This document shows, piece by piece, positions 9,248 to 18,222 of a stretch of 64,000 nt of DNA. Within the stretch, counting starts at the first letter, position 1; each line of letters opens with the position of its first letter. Source of the DNA: Fastidiosipila sanguinis (GTDB taxonomy: Bacteria > Bacillota > Clostridia > Saccharofermentanales > Fastidiosipilaceae); the NCBI RefSeq assembly GCF_002998295.1, contig NZ_CP027226.1, forward strand, positions 1,721,892 to 1,785,891, in the 5' to 3' direction. Under the pieces are notes generated by a model. It saw nothing but the letters and a program-made list of their open reading frames with translations, made no database searches and was not told where the DNA came from. A program made the position numbers and the translations under genes.

Positions 9248-9826
9248 ATGGGAATGTCTGTTGTATTTAAGCGAAAGTGGTTGTCGTTATTAAGAAAGAG
9301 AAGTTACAGAGTGACAGTTTTTGGCTTACTGCTGTTAACTTTGCTCTTAAATGTTAAAGTCATGAGTAGTTCAGGATCCTTTAAGAAGCAAATGCTTCTT
9401 TGCAATGCACTAATGGTATTAGTAATAACAAGTTACACCGACCTTAAGGACAGAGTTGTTCCTAATATATACGTTATATATTTAGTATGTTCCTGGATAA
9501 TAGTAACTTTGCTCATAGGTGAAATATCAGAAGTGGGTGCTGGATTGCTCTTTCTCTTAGCGTACATCCCGGTGGCGCTGTTAGTTTTCTTCCTAGCAAA
9601 AGGTGGAGTAGGCATGGGAGACGTTAAACTACTAGGAGCTATGAGCTTGTATTTTGATGAGTTTATGTTTGTTCAAGTCTTGCTACTTATGTCGCTTTTT
9701 ATATTTTTGCTAGCTGTGATAACATTAATACTAAGACATATGCGAAAAGCTTGGGCAAAAGACGTAGATTCATTTCCATTGGTACCGTTTTTGTTCGTAA
9801 GTAGCGTATTTATCGTGAATTTTTGA
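9248..9826 (+). CDS. prepilin peptidase, A24 family (short form)
   Basis: This 192-residue membrane protein has about six hydrophobic segments and the two aspartates of A24 prepilin peptidases: D65 in SYTDLKDRVVPN and D125 in GGVGMGDVKLLGAM (GxGD motif). These enzymes cleave the leader of type IV pilin-like precursors at the cytoplasmic face. The N-terminal methyltransferase domain of PilD is absent, as in CpaA/TadV and archaeal types. No pilin or pilus ATPase gene is visible nearby. GGAGG is 12 bases upstream of ATG 9248 and lies within the uppP terminator stem, so translation may depend on whether that hairpin forms. Confidence 0.82.
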   Translation: MGMSVVFKRKWLSLLRKRSYRVTVFGLLLLTLLLNVKVMSSSGSFKKQMLLCNALMVLVITSYTDLKDRVVPNIYVIYLVCSWIIVTLLIGEISEVGAGLLFLLAYIPVALLVFFLAKGGVGMGDVKLLGAMSLYFDEFMFVQVLLLMSLFIFLLAVITLILRHMRKAWAKDVDSFPLVPFLFVSSVFIVNF

Positions 9827-9906
9827 CTTTTTGCACAAAGAAAAAATAAGACAAAATTATTACTCTAGCGTAAAATAAAGCTGAAATAATTTAAGGGGGG
9901 AAAACC

Positions 9907-11196
9907 ATGGTCATAGATACAATAGTAATTGTAGATTTAGGCAGCAAAAAGAATGCTGAACTCGCAAGAGAGATTCGAGCATTGGGAGTGTATAGTGAGG
10001 TCGTTAATTACGACGTAGAAGCTGAATACTTAGCTAACATGTCAGGATTAAAAGGTATTATTTATAATGCTGGACCTAACAGAATAGTTGATGGAACAGA
10101 AGTAGATGTAAGTTCTGAAGTTAAGAACTTAGAAATTCCAATAATGTATGTTGACTATGGTGGCGAGGCAGATTTGCCAGAAGACGAAACTTCACGACAA
10201 GAGAAATTAAACGATTTCATTTTCAACGAATGTAAAGCAGAGAAAAACTGGAGTGTTGAAAATTTCATCGAAAATGCAGTTGCAGAGATTAAAGAAAAAG
10301 TTGGCGACAAGAAAGTTCTTTTAGCTTTGTCTGGTGGTGTAGACTCAAGTGTAGTTGCTGCACTATTGATTAAAGCAATTGGTAAGCAACTAACATGCGT
10401 ACACGTAAACCACGGCCTTTTGAGAAAAGGTGAGCCAGAGCAAGTTATAGAAGTGTTCGGCAAGCAACTAGATGCAAACTTAGTTTACGTTGATGCCAGC
10501 GATAGATTCTTGGAAAAATTAGCTGGTGTAGCTGATCCAGAAGCTAAGAGGAAAATTATTGGTAAAGAATTTATTGAAGTCTTTGCGGAGGAAGCCGGCA
10601 AACTAAACGGTATAGATTTCCTAGCACAAGGTACAATTTACCCAGACATTATCGAATCTGGATCCAAGACCCAAAATCTAGTAAAAAGTCACCACAACGT
10701 TGGAGGCCTACCAGAAGATTTACAATTTGAGCTTATTGAACCAGTAAAAAATCTTTTCAAAGACGAAGTTAGACTAGTTGGAGATGCTCTAGGATTACCA
10801 CACGAAATGGTATACAGACAACCATTCCCAGGCCCAGGTCTAGGAGTTCGTTGTGTTGGAGCTATAACAAGAGATAGACTAGAAGCAGTTAGAGAAAGTG
10901 ATGCTATCCTACGTGAAGAAATAGCTAAAGCAGGCTTGGACCAAAGCATTTGGCAATACTTCACAGTAGTACCTGATTTTAGAAGTACAGGAATTAAGAA
11001 TGGCAAGAGAAGCTATGACTGGCCATGCGTTGTCCGTGCAGTCAACACAGTCGATGCCATGACAGCAGAACCTTTCGAACTCCCATATGAAGTCTTAAGA
11101 ACCTTGACTTACAGAATTACTCATGAAGTTGAAGGTGTAAACAGAGTGCTTTATGACTTTACTCCAAAGCCTACTGGTACGATTGAGTGGGAGTAG
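9907..11196 (+). CDS. guaA: GMP synthase with truncated, apparently inactive glutaminase domain
   Basis: GuaA aminates XMP to GMP. The synthetase part is intact: ATP-pyrophosphatase motif LSGGVDSS (about 141-148), HVNHGLLRKGE, AQGTIYPDIIESG, SHHNVGGLPEDL, RQPFPGPGLGVRC and the usual C-terminal end KPTGTIEWE. The N-terminal class I glutamine amidotransferase domain is only about 115 residues instead of about 200. It follows the family to the strand before the nucleophile elbow, where GICYG would be expected, but reads YVDYGG (81-86), then jumps to the domain end NDFIFNECKAEKNW. The catalytic Cys and the downstream His/Glu are missing. The total length is 429 residues against about 515-525. The enzyme would need free ammonia or a separate glutaminase subunit. 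GGGGGG precedes the ATG. Confidence 0.93.
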   Translation: MVIDTIVIVDLGSKKNAELAREIRALGVYSEVVNYDVEAEYLANMSGLKGIIYNAGPNRIVDGTEVDVSSEVKNLEIPIMYVDYGGEADLPEDETSRQEKLNDFIFNECKAEKNWSVENFIENAVAEIKEKVGDKKVLLALSGGVDSSVVAALLIKAIGKQLTCVHVNHGLLRKGEPEQVIEVFGKQLDANLVYVDASDRFLEKLAGVADPEAKRKIIGKEFIEVFAEEAGKLNGIDFLAQGTIYPDIIESGSKTQNLVKSHHNVGGLPEDLQFELIEPVKNLFKDEVRLVGDALGLPHEMVYRQPFPGPGLGVRCVGAITRDRLEAVRESDAILREEIAKAGLDQSIWQYFTVVPDFRSTGIKNGKRSYDWPCVVRAVNTVDAMTAEPFELPYEVLRTLTYRITHEVEGVNRVLYDFTPKPTGTIEWE

Positions 11197-11322
11197 ATAA
11201 AAGGCTGGTAAATTCAATGGTTACAGAAAATAAAAAACTGTAGCTAGGGTTAAAATGTGAATATTCATAAAGAAGATTAAATTGAATAAAAGTTATAAGT
11301 GGTTTGCACTTAGACAAAAAAT

Positions 11323-11352
11323 AAGACCGTAGTTATAAGCTACGGTCTTTTT
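11323..11352 (+). terminator. intrinsic terminator of guaA
   Basis: A perfect 10-bp stem (11323-11332 with 11340-11349), a 7-base loop and five T. It marks the boundary between the housekeeping block and the accessory island. Confidence 0.85.
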
Positions 11353-11487
11353 GCGTACATGAGTTGTAATACGTGATTAGATACAACTGAAGAAGTATGA
11401 GAATATCTTATACCTGTAAGAAGTTAAAAGTGATACAATATAGTTAATTGAAATACAGATTAAAAAAATGACAAGGAAGAGAAAGTT

Positions 11488-11703
11488 ATGCAAGACTTTG
11501 GGAAAATTATTTTTAAAATAGACCAAGTTTTAGAAGAAAAAAATATAAGCAAAAACAAATTAGAAAAAGAAGCAAATCTTCAAAGGACGCAACTTAATTC
11601 TTATTGCAATAACAAGGTTAAAAGAATTGATTTAGAAACTATAGCAAAGATTTGTTGTGTTCTTGAGTGTAAAGTTGAAGATATTATGGATTATGTGAGG
11701 TAA
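11488..11703 (+). CDS. small Cro/CI-type helix-turn-helix regulator
   Basis: This 71-residue protein is a single XRE-type domain: helices around EKNISKNKLEKEANLQRTQL, then a recognition segment with NSYCNNKVKRIDLETIAKICCVLECKVEDIM split over helices 3-5. It ends 4 bases before the nuclease-methylase gene, the position and size expected for a restriction-modification controller protein that times methylase and nuclease expression. That role is inferred from context. Its ATG has AAGGAAGAG upstream. Confidence 0.8.
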   Translation: MQDFGKIIFKIDQVLEEKNISKNKLEKEANLQRTQLNSYCNNKVKRIDLETIAKICCVLECKVEDIMDYVR

Positions 11704-13492
11704 TAGAATGAATAGATACGAAATTATTCAAAAAATAGGTGACATGTATCAGATTGGCAATACTGAATCAGGAGAATTTAGTTATGTACAAGCACTTAGA
11801 ACCGTTGGCAAAAATATAAAAGATTACCAAAAAGGAGACACAGACACAAACCATCAATATTTAGACATAAGATTTGAAAATGATAGATTAGTTATATTAG
11901 TAGAAACAAAAAATAGATTTAACAGATGGGATCATAATAAAATTAGAAAACAATTACAGGATTATGTAAGGTATGAAAAAGCCTATTCTGATAAAAAAAT
12001 AATTGCTATGCTAGTAGAAACAGATGGAGATGATTTATGGGTTTGGCATGGACAATCAGTAATTATTGATGAAGAACACAGGAAAAAAGAAGAAACTGTT
12101 TTAAAATCTTTTGAAGAATATGAGAATATAGTTTTTGGTAAAGTTAATGACAAAATTAAAGTTGTTGATTCAATAAAGGTTTTAAATGAAATGCTACATT
12201 CAGATGGTGTAAATGAGAAATTGAGAAGTCAGTTCGTAGGTACTTGCTTATTAGCATTAAAAAATGGACTTTCATATAAAAATTTAAAACCAACATTGGA
12301 CCCTAATACTGGAAAAGATTTAAGTCAAGAAAAAATAATAATAAAAGATATAAAAAATATCCTGTCAGGTTTGTTATCTAAAAATAATGATGTGGATACT
12401 CTAAATAAAGCTGGAAAATTATCTGTGTTAAGTAGTAAGGTGCTAGACGATCAAGATATAGCTAGTTTAACATATGATGAATTGCAAAAAATATTGGAAT
12501 TTATAGACAACAATATAATTCCTTTTATTAATGATTCAAATACTGCAGGGCAAGATTTATTAAATTTGTTTTTTACAACATTTAATAAATACGTTGGTAA
12601 ATCTGATAAAAATCAGGCGTTTACACCAGATCACATTTGTGATTTTATGTGTAAAGCTGTAGGAGTAAATAAAAACTCACGAATTTTAGATCCTTGTTCT
12701 GGTAGCGGAGCATTTTTAGTAAGGGCAATGACAGATGCAATGGATGATTGCGAAACAGAAGTAGAACGTGAAGAAGTAAAAAGGAATCAAATTTTTGGTA
12801 TTGAATACGAAGATGGAGCGTTTGGGTTATCATCAACAAACATGTTAATCCATGGCGATGGTAATTCAAATGTTATCCAAGCTTCTATGTTTGAAAGAGG
12901 AGAATGGATTAAAGATAAAAATATAAATATTGTTTTAATGAATCCACCATACAATGCCACTAGAAAATTTTGCGATCCAGAATATGTAAAAACTTGGACT
13001 TCAAGTAAGAAAGAAGATCCTTCTAAAGGCTTCCACTTTGTAGAATATGTTGCAAGACATATACCAGCTAACTCAAAAATAGCAGTACTATTACCAATGC
13101 AAGCTGCTATTGGAAATAGTGGAGATGTGAAAAAATATAAAAAGAAGATGTTAGATAATTATACTTTAGAAGCAGTTTTTTCATTGCCAAATGAAATGTT
13201 TTATCCAGGTGCTGCTGCTATAGCTTGCTGTATGATTTTTGATTTATCTCAAAAGCATGAAAGGTCTAATAAGGAAACTTTTTTTGGATATTTTAAAGAC
13301 GATAAATTTATAAAAAGAAAAGGATTAGGTAGGGTTGAAAAAACAGATAGTGACGGGAATAGTTTGTGGGTAAGCACAAAAGATGAATGGCTTGACTTAT
13401 ATAAAAACAAAAAAGAAGTACCGGGATTATGATGTGACCCCCAAAAGTTAGACTTTTTTAGCGTAGCAGTTTATATGGCTGCTACGCTATTT

Positions 13493-14347
13493 TTATGCAG
13501 CCAAGAGTCTAAGTCTGTATTGCACTGGACTTAGCCATCCTAGTTTTTCTTTAATTCTTTGTTCATTATAATACTTTATGTATCGTTCTATTTCTGACTT
13601 TAACTCATCATAGCTATAGTAAGTAGCACCATAATAGATTTCTTGTTTTAACAAACCAAAGAAATTCTCCATAACAGCGTTATCGTGACAGTTGCCTTTA
13701 CGAGACATGCTTTGGAAGATTCTTTCCTCCTTTAGACGATGAGAGTATGCTTTCATTTGGTAAGCCCAGCCTTGATCCGAATGGAAAGTTCTTCTGAATT
13801 TGCAATCTGATGTTATTGCAATAGCCTGTTCCAATGCATCCATGACATTTTTGGCTGAAGGTTTCTTGTCAATTCCATAGCTTATAATTTCACCATTACA
13901 CATATCCATAAATGGATCCAGATAAAGCTTACGCATTGTCATTTGACCTTTTGCATTAATCTCATAATACTTAAATTCTGTAGTATCTGTTGTAATCTTC
14001 TGATGTGGTATACATGTATTAAATCGTCTCCTTATGCGATTAGGAGCAACCGTTCCAACTTTACCTTTATATGAACTGTATTTCCGGCTTTTTCGAGTGA
14101 AAGAAGTGACTTGCAAAACAAGTTTTTGCATTATACGTTGTACTTTCTTTTTGTTTACATAGTATCCTTGATTTCTTAATTCTCCAGTCACTCGACGATA
14201 ACCATAATCCTTGTGATTATCTCTGATTTCAAGAATCTTTTCCTCGATTTCTTTGTCAGGATTTTCTCTATCTAATCTTTTCTGCCAGTACATATATGTT
14301 GCTTTAGGCATGCCTGTATAAGAGAGAAGGTCTTTTAGTTTGAATTC
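13493..14347 (-). CDS. IS3-family transposase OrfB (DDE catalytic domain)
   Basis: This is the rve integrase-like catalytic part. The DDE residues are visible: D in ITTDTTEFKYY, D in TFHSDQGWAYQ, and E in NAVMENFFGLLKQE, followed by the family ending WLSPVQYRLRLLAA. The N-terminal HTH_21-like segment contains DYGYRRVTGELRNQG. The first in-frame ATG is at 14311, but the frame is open upstream (EFKLKDLLSYTG) and overlaps the end of OrfA in the -1 frame. The active product is therefore probably an OrfAB fusion made by ribosomal slippage near the OrfA stop. Confidence 0.9.
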   Translation of the reverse strand, partial: EFKLKDLLSYTGMPKATYMYWQKRLDRENPDKEIEEKILEIRDNHKDYGYRRVTGELRNQGYYVNKKKVQRIMQKLVLQVTSFTRKSRKYSSYKGKVGTVAPNRIRRRFNTCIPHQKITTDTTEFKYYEINAKGQMTMRKLYLDPFMDMCNGEIISYGIDKKPSAKNVMDALEQAIAITSDCKFRRTFHSDQGWAYQMKAYSHRLKEERIFQSMSRKGNCHDNAVMENFFGLLKQEIYYGATYYSYDELKSEIERYIKYYNEQRIKEKLGWLSPVQYRLRLLAA

Positions 14348-14913
14348 TCCTCGGAGACTGTTGATGACGAGTGCCGTTCTCTCATTTTTGCCTCGTCCTC
14401 TAAACGCAGTCTCCTCAGTTCTTTTAAAAAGGCATTCTCGATTCTTAACTTAAGCAGTTCATCTTCTAATTCTTTAACATGTTCTGCACTTGTATCAACT
14501 ATTCTTTCTTCCGCTTCTTGAGCTTTATTATCTATCTTAGGTTTATCCAATTTTCTTTTTCGACCTTTCTTGCGTGGTTTCAAAGCATCAGGACCGGCAG
14601 CACGAAAGCGACTGACCCAGTTACAAATCATACTTGGATTGCTTATACCTTCTTGAATTGCCAAGTCTTGATATGAAATCTCACTTGATAGATATAACTC
14701 TACAATAGAAAGCTTAATTTCGAAAGAATATTTTTCTTTTTTACGAGAACGCATTAATCCTTCGTCACCAAACATTTTATATGCATTAATCCAACTGCGT
14801 AACTGTGTCTTAGAGCCAAGTCCATATTTTTTAGAAAGATATGTAAAACCACCCTTGTCATCCAAATATTCTAAAACAACTTTCTTCTTGAATTCAAAAC
14901 TATGTTTTGCCAT
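14335..14913 (-). CDS. IS3-family transposase OrfA (DNA-binding)
   Basis: The protein has two helix-turn-helix units (one near FKKKVVLEYLDDKGGFTYLS, another near YQDLAIQEGISNPSMICNW), a lysine-rich linker, and a C-terminal leucine-zipper-like coiled coil (VKELEDELLKLRIENAFLKE). It binds the IS ends and supplies the N-terminal part of the fused transposase. The start is ATG 14913, since GGGAGG lies just upstream; the frame is open to the IS tip. The stop overlaps the OrfB frame. Confidence 0.9.
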   Translation of the reverse strand: MAKHSFEFKKKVVLEYLDDKGGFTYLSKKYGLGSKTQLRSWINAYKMFGDEGLMRSRKKEKYSFEIKLSIVELYLSSEISYQDLAIQEGISNPSMICNWVSRFRAAGPDALKPRKKGRKRKLDKPKIDNKAQEAEERIVDTSAEHVKELEDELLKLRIENAFLKELRRLRLEDEAKMRERHSSSTVSEENSN

Positions 14914-15114
14914 AAAAATACCGACCTCCCATTCGTTAGATTTTGGTCTAACTTTTGGGGGTCGGTACATTATCTGTTATGAAGAAAGTTACTTGGAAAG
15001 ATGAGTGGTTGGCTGAGGCTTATATGGAAACTGACTATACAACATTGGAAACTAAAGATTTTCAAAAAGTTCTTAATGATTATTTATCTTATCTAATAAA
15101 AGAGGGTTTTATCT

Positions 15115-16224
15115 ATGAAGATTGATTTTAGCAAATGGAAAACTTTTTTATTTACAGAAGTATTTATAATTAAAAAAGGATTCTATAATAAAAAACCCGA
15201 AGAGTCAGGCAATGGTACTATACCTTTTTTAGGAGCAACTGATAAAAACAATGGTGTAACCGCCTATTATACGAAAGATGAAATAGATTCTTCTTCAAAA
15301 ACTGGGAGCTTGCCAAATGATACTATTGATAAGAAAATATTTTCTGGCAAATCGGTTTGTGTTACAAACAATGGCTCTGTAGGCTATGCTTATTATCAGG
15401 AAACAGAATTCACATGCAGTCATGATGTGAATCTACTTTATAGAAAAGATGGTGAATTTAATTATTTTACAGGTTTATTTGTGGCATCTATTATTATGAA
15501 AGATAGGTATAGGTGGGGATATGGTAGAAAATGGCGTCCTGAAAGAATGGTTAAGTCTAAAATCAATTTACCTGCTACAAATGAAGGTAAACCTGATTGG
15601 GACTGGATGGAAAGATTTATGAAATCTTTAAAGCATAAGCCTATAAAAACAGGAAATAATAAAAAATTATCTGATGTAAATGCAAGTACATGGAAAGAAT
15701 TTTACTTGCACAAACTATTTAATACATCTATGGGGAATGGAATAGATGCAATAGCTACAACAAATGATAATCCAAAGTTCAATTATGTATCACGCGATAG
15801 TAACGGAAACGGTGTCGTAGGATTTGTTGATGAAGTTGAAGGACAAAAACCATTTCCTGCTGGTGCCATGTCATTAGCTCTAGGTGGTAGTTTTTTAGGA
15901 TCTTGTTTCATCCAAAAAGAACCTTTTTATACAGCACAAAATGTAGGGATATTGCAAGAGAAAGAACCACTTAGTGTTCACACAAAATTATTTATCTCGA
16001 CTCTGATAAGGAATGAGTGCAAAATAAAATATCAGGCTTTTGGAAGAGAACTGAATTCACACTTTAGAAAAGATTTTACTTTAAAATTACCAGTTTTAAT
16101 GAATGGTAATGACTATGTTATAGATAGCGAAAAGAAGTATTCAAAACTTGGGTTTATACCTGATTGGAAATGGATGGAAGACTATATAAAGAGTTTACCA
16201 TATGGCGATAGGATTGATGGTTAA
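15115..16224 (+). CDS. specificity (S) subunit of BcgI-like/type I-like restriction-modification system
   Basis: The 369-residue protein has two similar halves, each with a target-recognition domain: an N-terminal one with IPFLGATDKNNGVTAYYT and a second with KFNYVSRDSNGNGVVGFV. Each half ends with a PDWDWM/PDWKWMEDYIKSL motif, the internal repeat typical of BcgIB-like S subunits (BcgIB is about 341 residues). It would recognise a bipartite DNA site and guide the nuclease-methylase. The ATG has AGAGGG 8 bases upstream and overlaps the 3' end of the interrupted partner gene by 11 bases. The gene is intact, but its partner is truncated, so the system is probably off or altered. Confidence 0.85.
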   Translation: MKIDFSKWKTFLFTEVFIIKKGFYNKKPEESGNGTIPFLGATDKNNGVTAYYTKDEIDSSSKTGSLPNDTIDKKIFSGKSVCVTNNGSVGYAYYQETEFTCSHDVNLLYRKDGEFNYFTGLFVASIIMKDRYRWGYGRKWRPERMVKSKINLPATNEGKPDWDWMERFMKSLKHKPIKTGNNKKLSDVNASTWKEFYLHKLFNTSMGNGIDAIATTNDNPKFNYVSRDSNGNGVVGFVDEVEGQKPFPAGAMSLALGGSFLGSCFIQKEPFYTAQNVGILQEKEPLSVHTKLFISTLIRNECKIKYQAFGRELNSHFRKDFTLKLPVLMNGNDYVIDSEKKYSKLGFIPDWKWMEDYIKSLPYGDRIDG

Positions 16225-16265
16225 TAGAAAAGGAAAATTATTAGCAATGATTATTGGAGGGGCGT

Positions 16266-17105
16266 ATGTCCGATAAAAGTTCAACAACTCAATTGTGTAA
16301 GATTATATACTTTGATGACGAGTCAATAACGGATTATCTTCAATTGATGTCTGGAGGAAAGTTGGAGAAAACAACAGAATTATTAGAAACAGCTTCAAAA
16401 GATGCAGAAGTTGATACAGATGCAGCTACAAAAATTGGATTTGGTGGTCTAATAAAAGCATTATTAGGCTGGAATGCAGAAGTTGGCGTGACAGCATCAG
16501 CAGGACTAAGTTTTAATAGTGAAAAAATGGTAAAAAATATTATAAAAAATACTATTCTTACTGATTTTGTTAATGCATTAGAAGAAAATGAGAATGAGAC
16601 AGCTGTTTCCAAATTACCAAAAGGGACAATAAAAAAATTCAGTGGATATAAAATCACAGCAGAGAAAGATTCTTTGTCTTATTTTGTAATGGTTTCACCA
16701 TATATGAATATGTTTCAATCTGGAAGCACTATTCCTAGTGGAGAATTTAGTATTTCATTGGAGAAACTTGATAGCGTTTTAAGAAATGCAAAGGGTTATT
16801 ACGAATTTGTTGGAACTAAAGGAAATAGTAAGGTAATTTTAAGGTTTAATATTAGCGCTTTTAAAAATAATTATATGATTAGTGATTTGTTAAAAATGAA
16901 TTTAAGTATTTTTGCTATTAAAGTTGGTGATACAACATTGGATATGCTTAATATTAACGAAGAGTTAAATCTTGATTTAACAAATAGTGTAGTTGATAAT
17001 CCATCATATGAAGAAAGTAATAGAGACAATGGCCAAAATACTAATTCATCTAAAAAACTTCCGGTATTTGATGTGCTATTAGCTGGAGTTGAGTCAAATG
17101 GTTAA
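16266..17105 (+). CDS. DUF6414-like protein, candidate defence component
   Basis: This 279-residue protein begins with KIIYFDDESITDYLQLMSGG, then an alanine/glycine-rich segment around GFGGLIKALLGWNAEVGVTA, a conserved-looking block ending NTILTDFVNALEENE, and a C-terminal alpha/beta part (ISLEKLDSVLRNAKGYYEFVG, LLKMNLSIFAIKVG) ending in VFDVLLAGVE. The pattern fits the uncharacterised DUF6414 family as I recall it; no enzyme motif is seen. ATG 16266 is chosen because GGAGGGG sits just upstream, whereas a TTG 12 bases earlier overlaps that site. It follows the S subunit by 41 bases and overlaps the AAA+ gene by 8 bases, so the two products very likely act together. Confidence 0.6.
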   Translation: MSDKSSTTQLCKIIYFDDESITDYLQLMSGGKLEKTTELLETASKDAEVDTDAATKIGFGGLIKALLGWNAEVGVTASAGLSFNSEKMVKNIIKNTILTDFVNALEENENETAVSKLPKGTIKKFSGYKITAEKDSLSYFVMVSPYMNMFQSGSTIPSGEFSISLEKLDSVLRNAKGYYEFVGTKGNSKVILRFNISAFKNNYMISDLLKMNLSIFAIKVGDTTLDMLNINEELNLDLTNSVVDNPSYEESNRDNGQNTNSSKKLPVFDVLLAGVESNG

Positions 17106-18222
17106 TAGAATTATTATATTTAAAGGGAGCAAAAAAGATTTTGAAGAATTATTATCTGAAATTATAGGTAATGGTTCTTATACACCTTTTATGGAGCTAA
17201 TACAAAAATATAATGCTAGGTTAAGACCGAATGAATCTGGTGTTAGAGAGCAAGAGTTAGGAAGAAAAATACCTGTTGAAACCTGTGTAGTAAAGGCAGA
17301 TGATTATGCATCAGTGTTACCTCATGTTTTATCAAACTTTTCAACTATAATTACTTTAAACTGTGATATTGATTGTCTTCTAATTCATAATCCACCGAGA
17401 CGAGTGGAGGAATCTTTAAAAGCATATGATGAAAGTATAATTGAATATAAATTTTCAGAATACCAAAAAATATCTAAGGAAAAACTTAAGGAGATTTACG
17501 AAAAATTAAATAAAGATATTCTTGGACAAGTTGATTGTAAAAAATCAATAATAACAGGATTGTATAGGTTATTAAAAGAGCAAGTAAATAATCCGGTTGT
17601 ATTAATGTTTTATGGGTATTCTGGAGTTGGTAAAACTGAAAGTGCTAAAAGTATAAGTAATTCATTAGGTGGAAACTTATTAAGAATTCAATTTTCAATG
17701 ATGCAAACAAATGAAGCTTATAATTACGTTTTTGGGTCTGAACACTCAAATAATAGTTTAGCAAAAGATATGCTTTTAAGGGAGTCTAATGTTATACTAA
17801 TTGACGAATTTGATAAAGTAGACTATAGGTTTTATAATGCTTTTTATGAGCTTTTTGATGAGGGTAGGTACGTAGATACCAATTATGATGTAGACTTAAA
17901 AAACACTATTTTTATATGTACTTCAAATTTTATGAATGAAGAAAAAATTAAAGAGAGTTTAGGACCAGCAATGTTTTCGAGATTTTCTGAGTGTATACAA
18001 TTTGATCAATTAGAGAAAGAACAAAAAATTGAAATTGTTAATAATTGGTATAATGAAGTATTGAGTAAATTAGATGATGATGAAAAAAATATAATAAAAA
18101 AAACAGATATCATGCAATGGTTTATGGATAATGTTGATAGATATGATAATATAAGAATATTAAAAACAAAACTAGAAAATGCTATATATCATAAATTATC
18201 AGATGTATACATTTTTTCTTAG
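17098..18222 (+). CDS. ClpA/B-like AAA+ ATPase paired with the DUF6414-like protein
   Basis: This 374-residue protein has an N-terminal region of about 140 residues with no recognised domain, then a single AAA+ module of the Clp/HSP100 type. It has LNKDILGQVDCKKSI before Walker A, Walker A GYSGVGKTE (about 173-181), Walker B VILIDEFDK (about 233-241), sensor 1 FICTSNFM, and GPAMFSRFSECIQF with the arginine finger. The C-terminal sensor-2 region ends with IRILKTKLENAI. Such modules remodel or unfold proteins. ATG 17098 overlaps the end of the preceding gene, indicating translational coupling. It may remodel the DUF6414-like partner or a phage target; this is inference. Confidence 0.72.
   Translation: MVNRIIIFKGSKKDFEELLSEIIGNGSYTPFMELIQKYNARLRPNESGVREQELGRKIPVETCVVKADDYASVLPHVLSNFSTIITLNCDIDCLLIHNPPRRVEESLKAYDESIIEYKFSEYQKISKEKLKEIYEKLNKDILGQVDCKKSIITGLYRLLKEQVNNPVVLMFYGYSGVGKTESAKSISNSLGGNLLRIQFSMMQTNEAYNYVFGSEHSNNSLAKDMLLRESNVILIDEFDKVDYRFYNAFYELFDEGRYVDTNYDVDLKNTIFICTSNFMNEEKIKESLGPAMFSRFSECIQFDQLEKEQKIEIVNNWYNEVLSKLDDDEKNIIKKTDIMQWFMDNVDRYDNIRILKTKLENAIYHKLSDVYIFS

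Larger units (their letters stand above)
13430..14969 (-). mobile_element. IS3-family insertion sequence (IS150-like group), 1540 bp
   Basis: The element has near-perfect terminal inverted repeats: starting from TG at each end, GACCCCCAAAAGTTAGAC is identical at both tips after four divergent bases. A 3-bp target duplication TTA flanks it (13427-13429 and 14970-14972). It carries two overlapping genes on the minus strand in the orfA/orfB arrangement with a -1 frame relation, as expected for programmed frameshifting in IS3 elements. Both genes look intact, so the element may be active. It sits inside the BcgI-like gene. Confidence 0.9.
11708..15125 (+). pseudogene. BcgI-like restriction-modification subunit (nuclease + N6-adenine methylase), interrupted by an IS
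   Basis: The first part (11708-13429, 574 codons) has a PD-(D/E)XK-like nuclease segment near the N-terminus (D53 in YLDIRFEN, E66 and K68 in ILVETKNRF), then a gamma-class N6-adenine methylase: FTPDHICDFMCKA, SAM motif DPCSGSGAF (about 328-336) and catalytic NPPY (about 412-415). The TGA that ends it is the first three bases of the inserted IS. Removing the IS and one TTA copy restores the frame: LSVMKKVTWKDEWL to KEGFIYED, 50 more codons, stop at 15123-15125, giving 624 residues. Nuclease and methylase in one chain with a separate specificity gene is the BcgI layout (BcgI A subunit about 637 residues). The intact enzyme would cut and methylate at the same site. The truncated form keeps all catalytic motifs but lacks the C-terminal helix bundle that probably contacts the S subunit. 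Confidence 0.8.
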
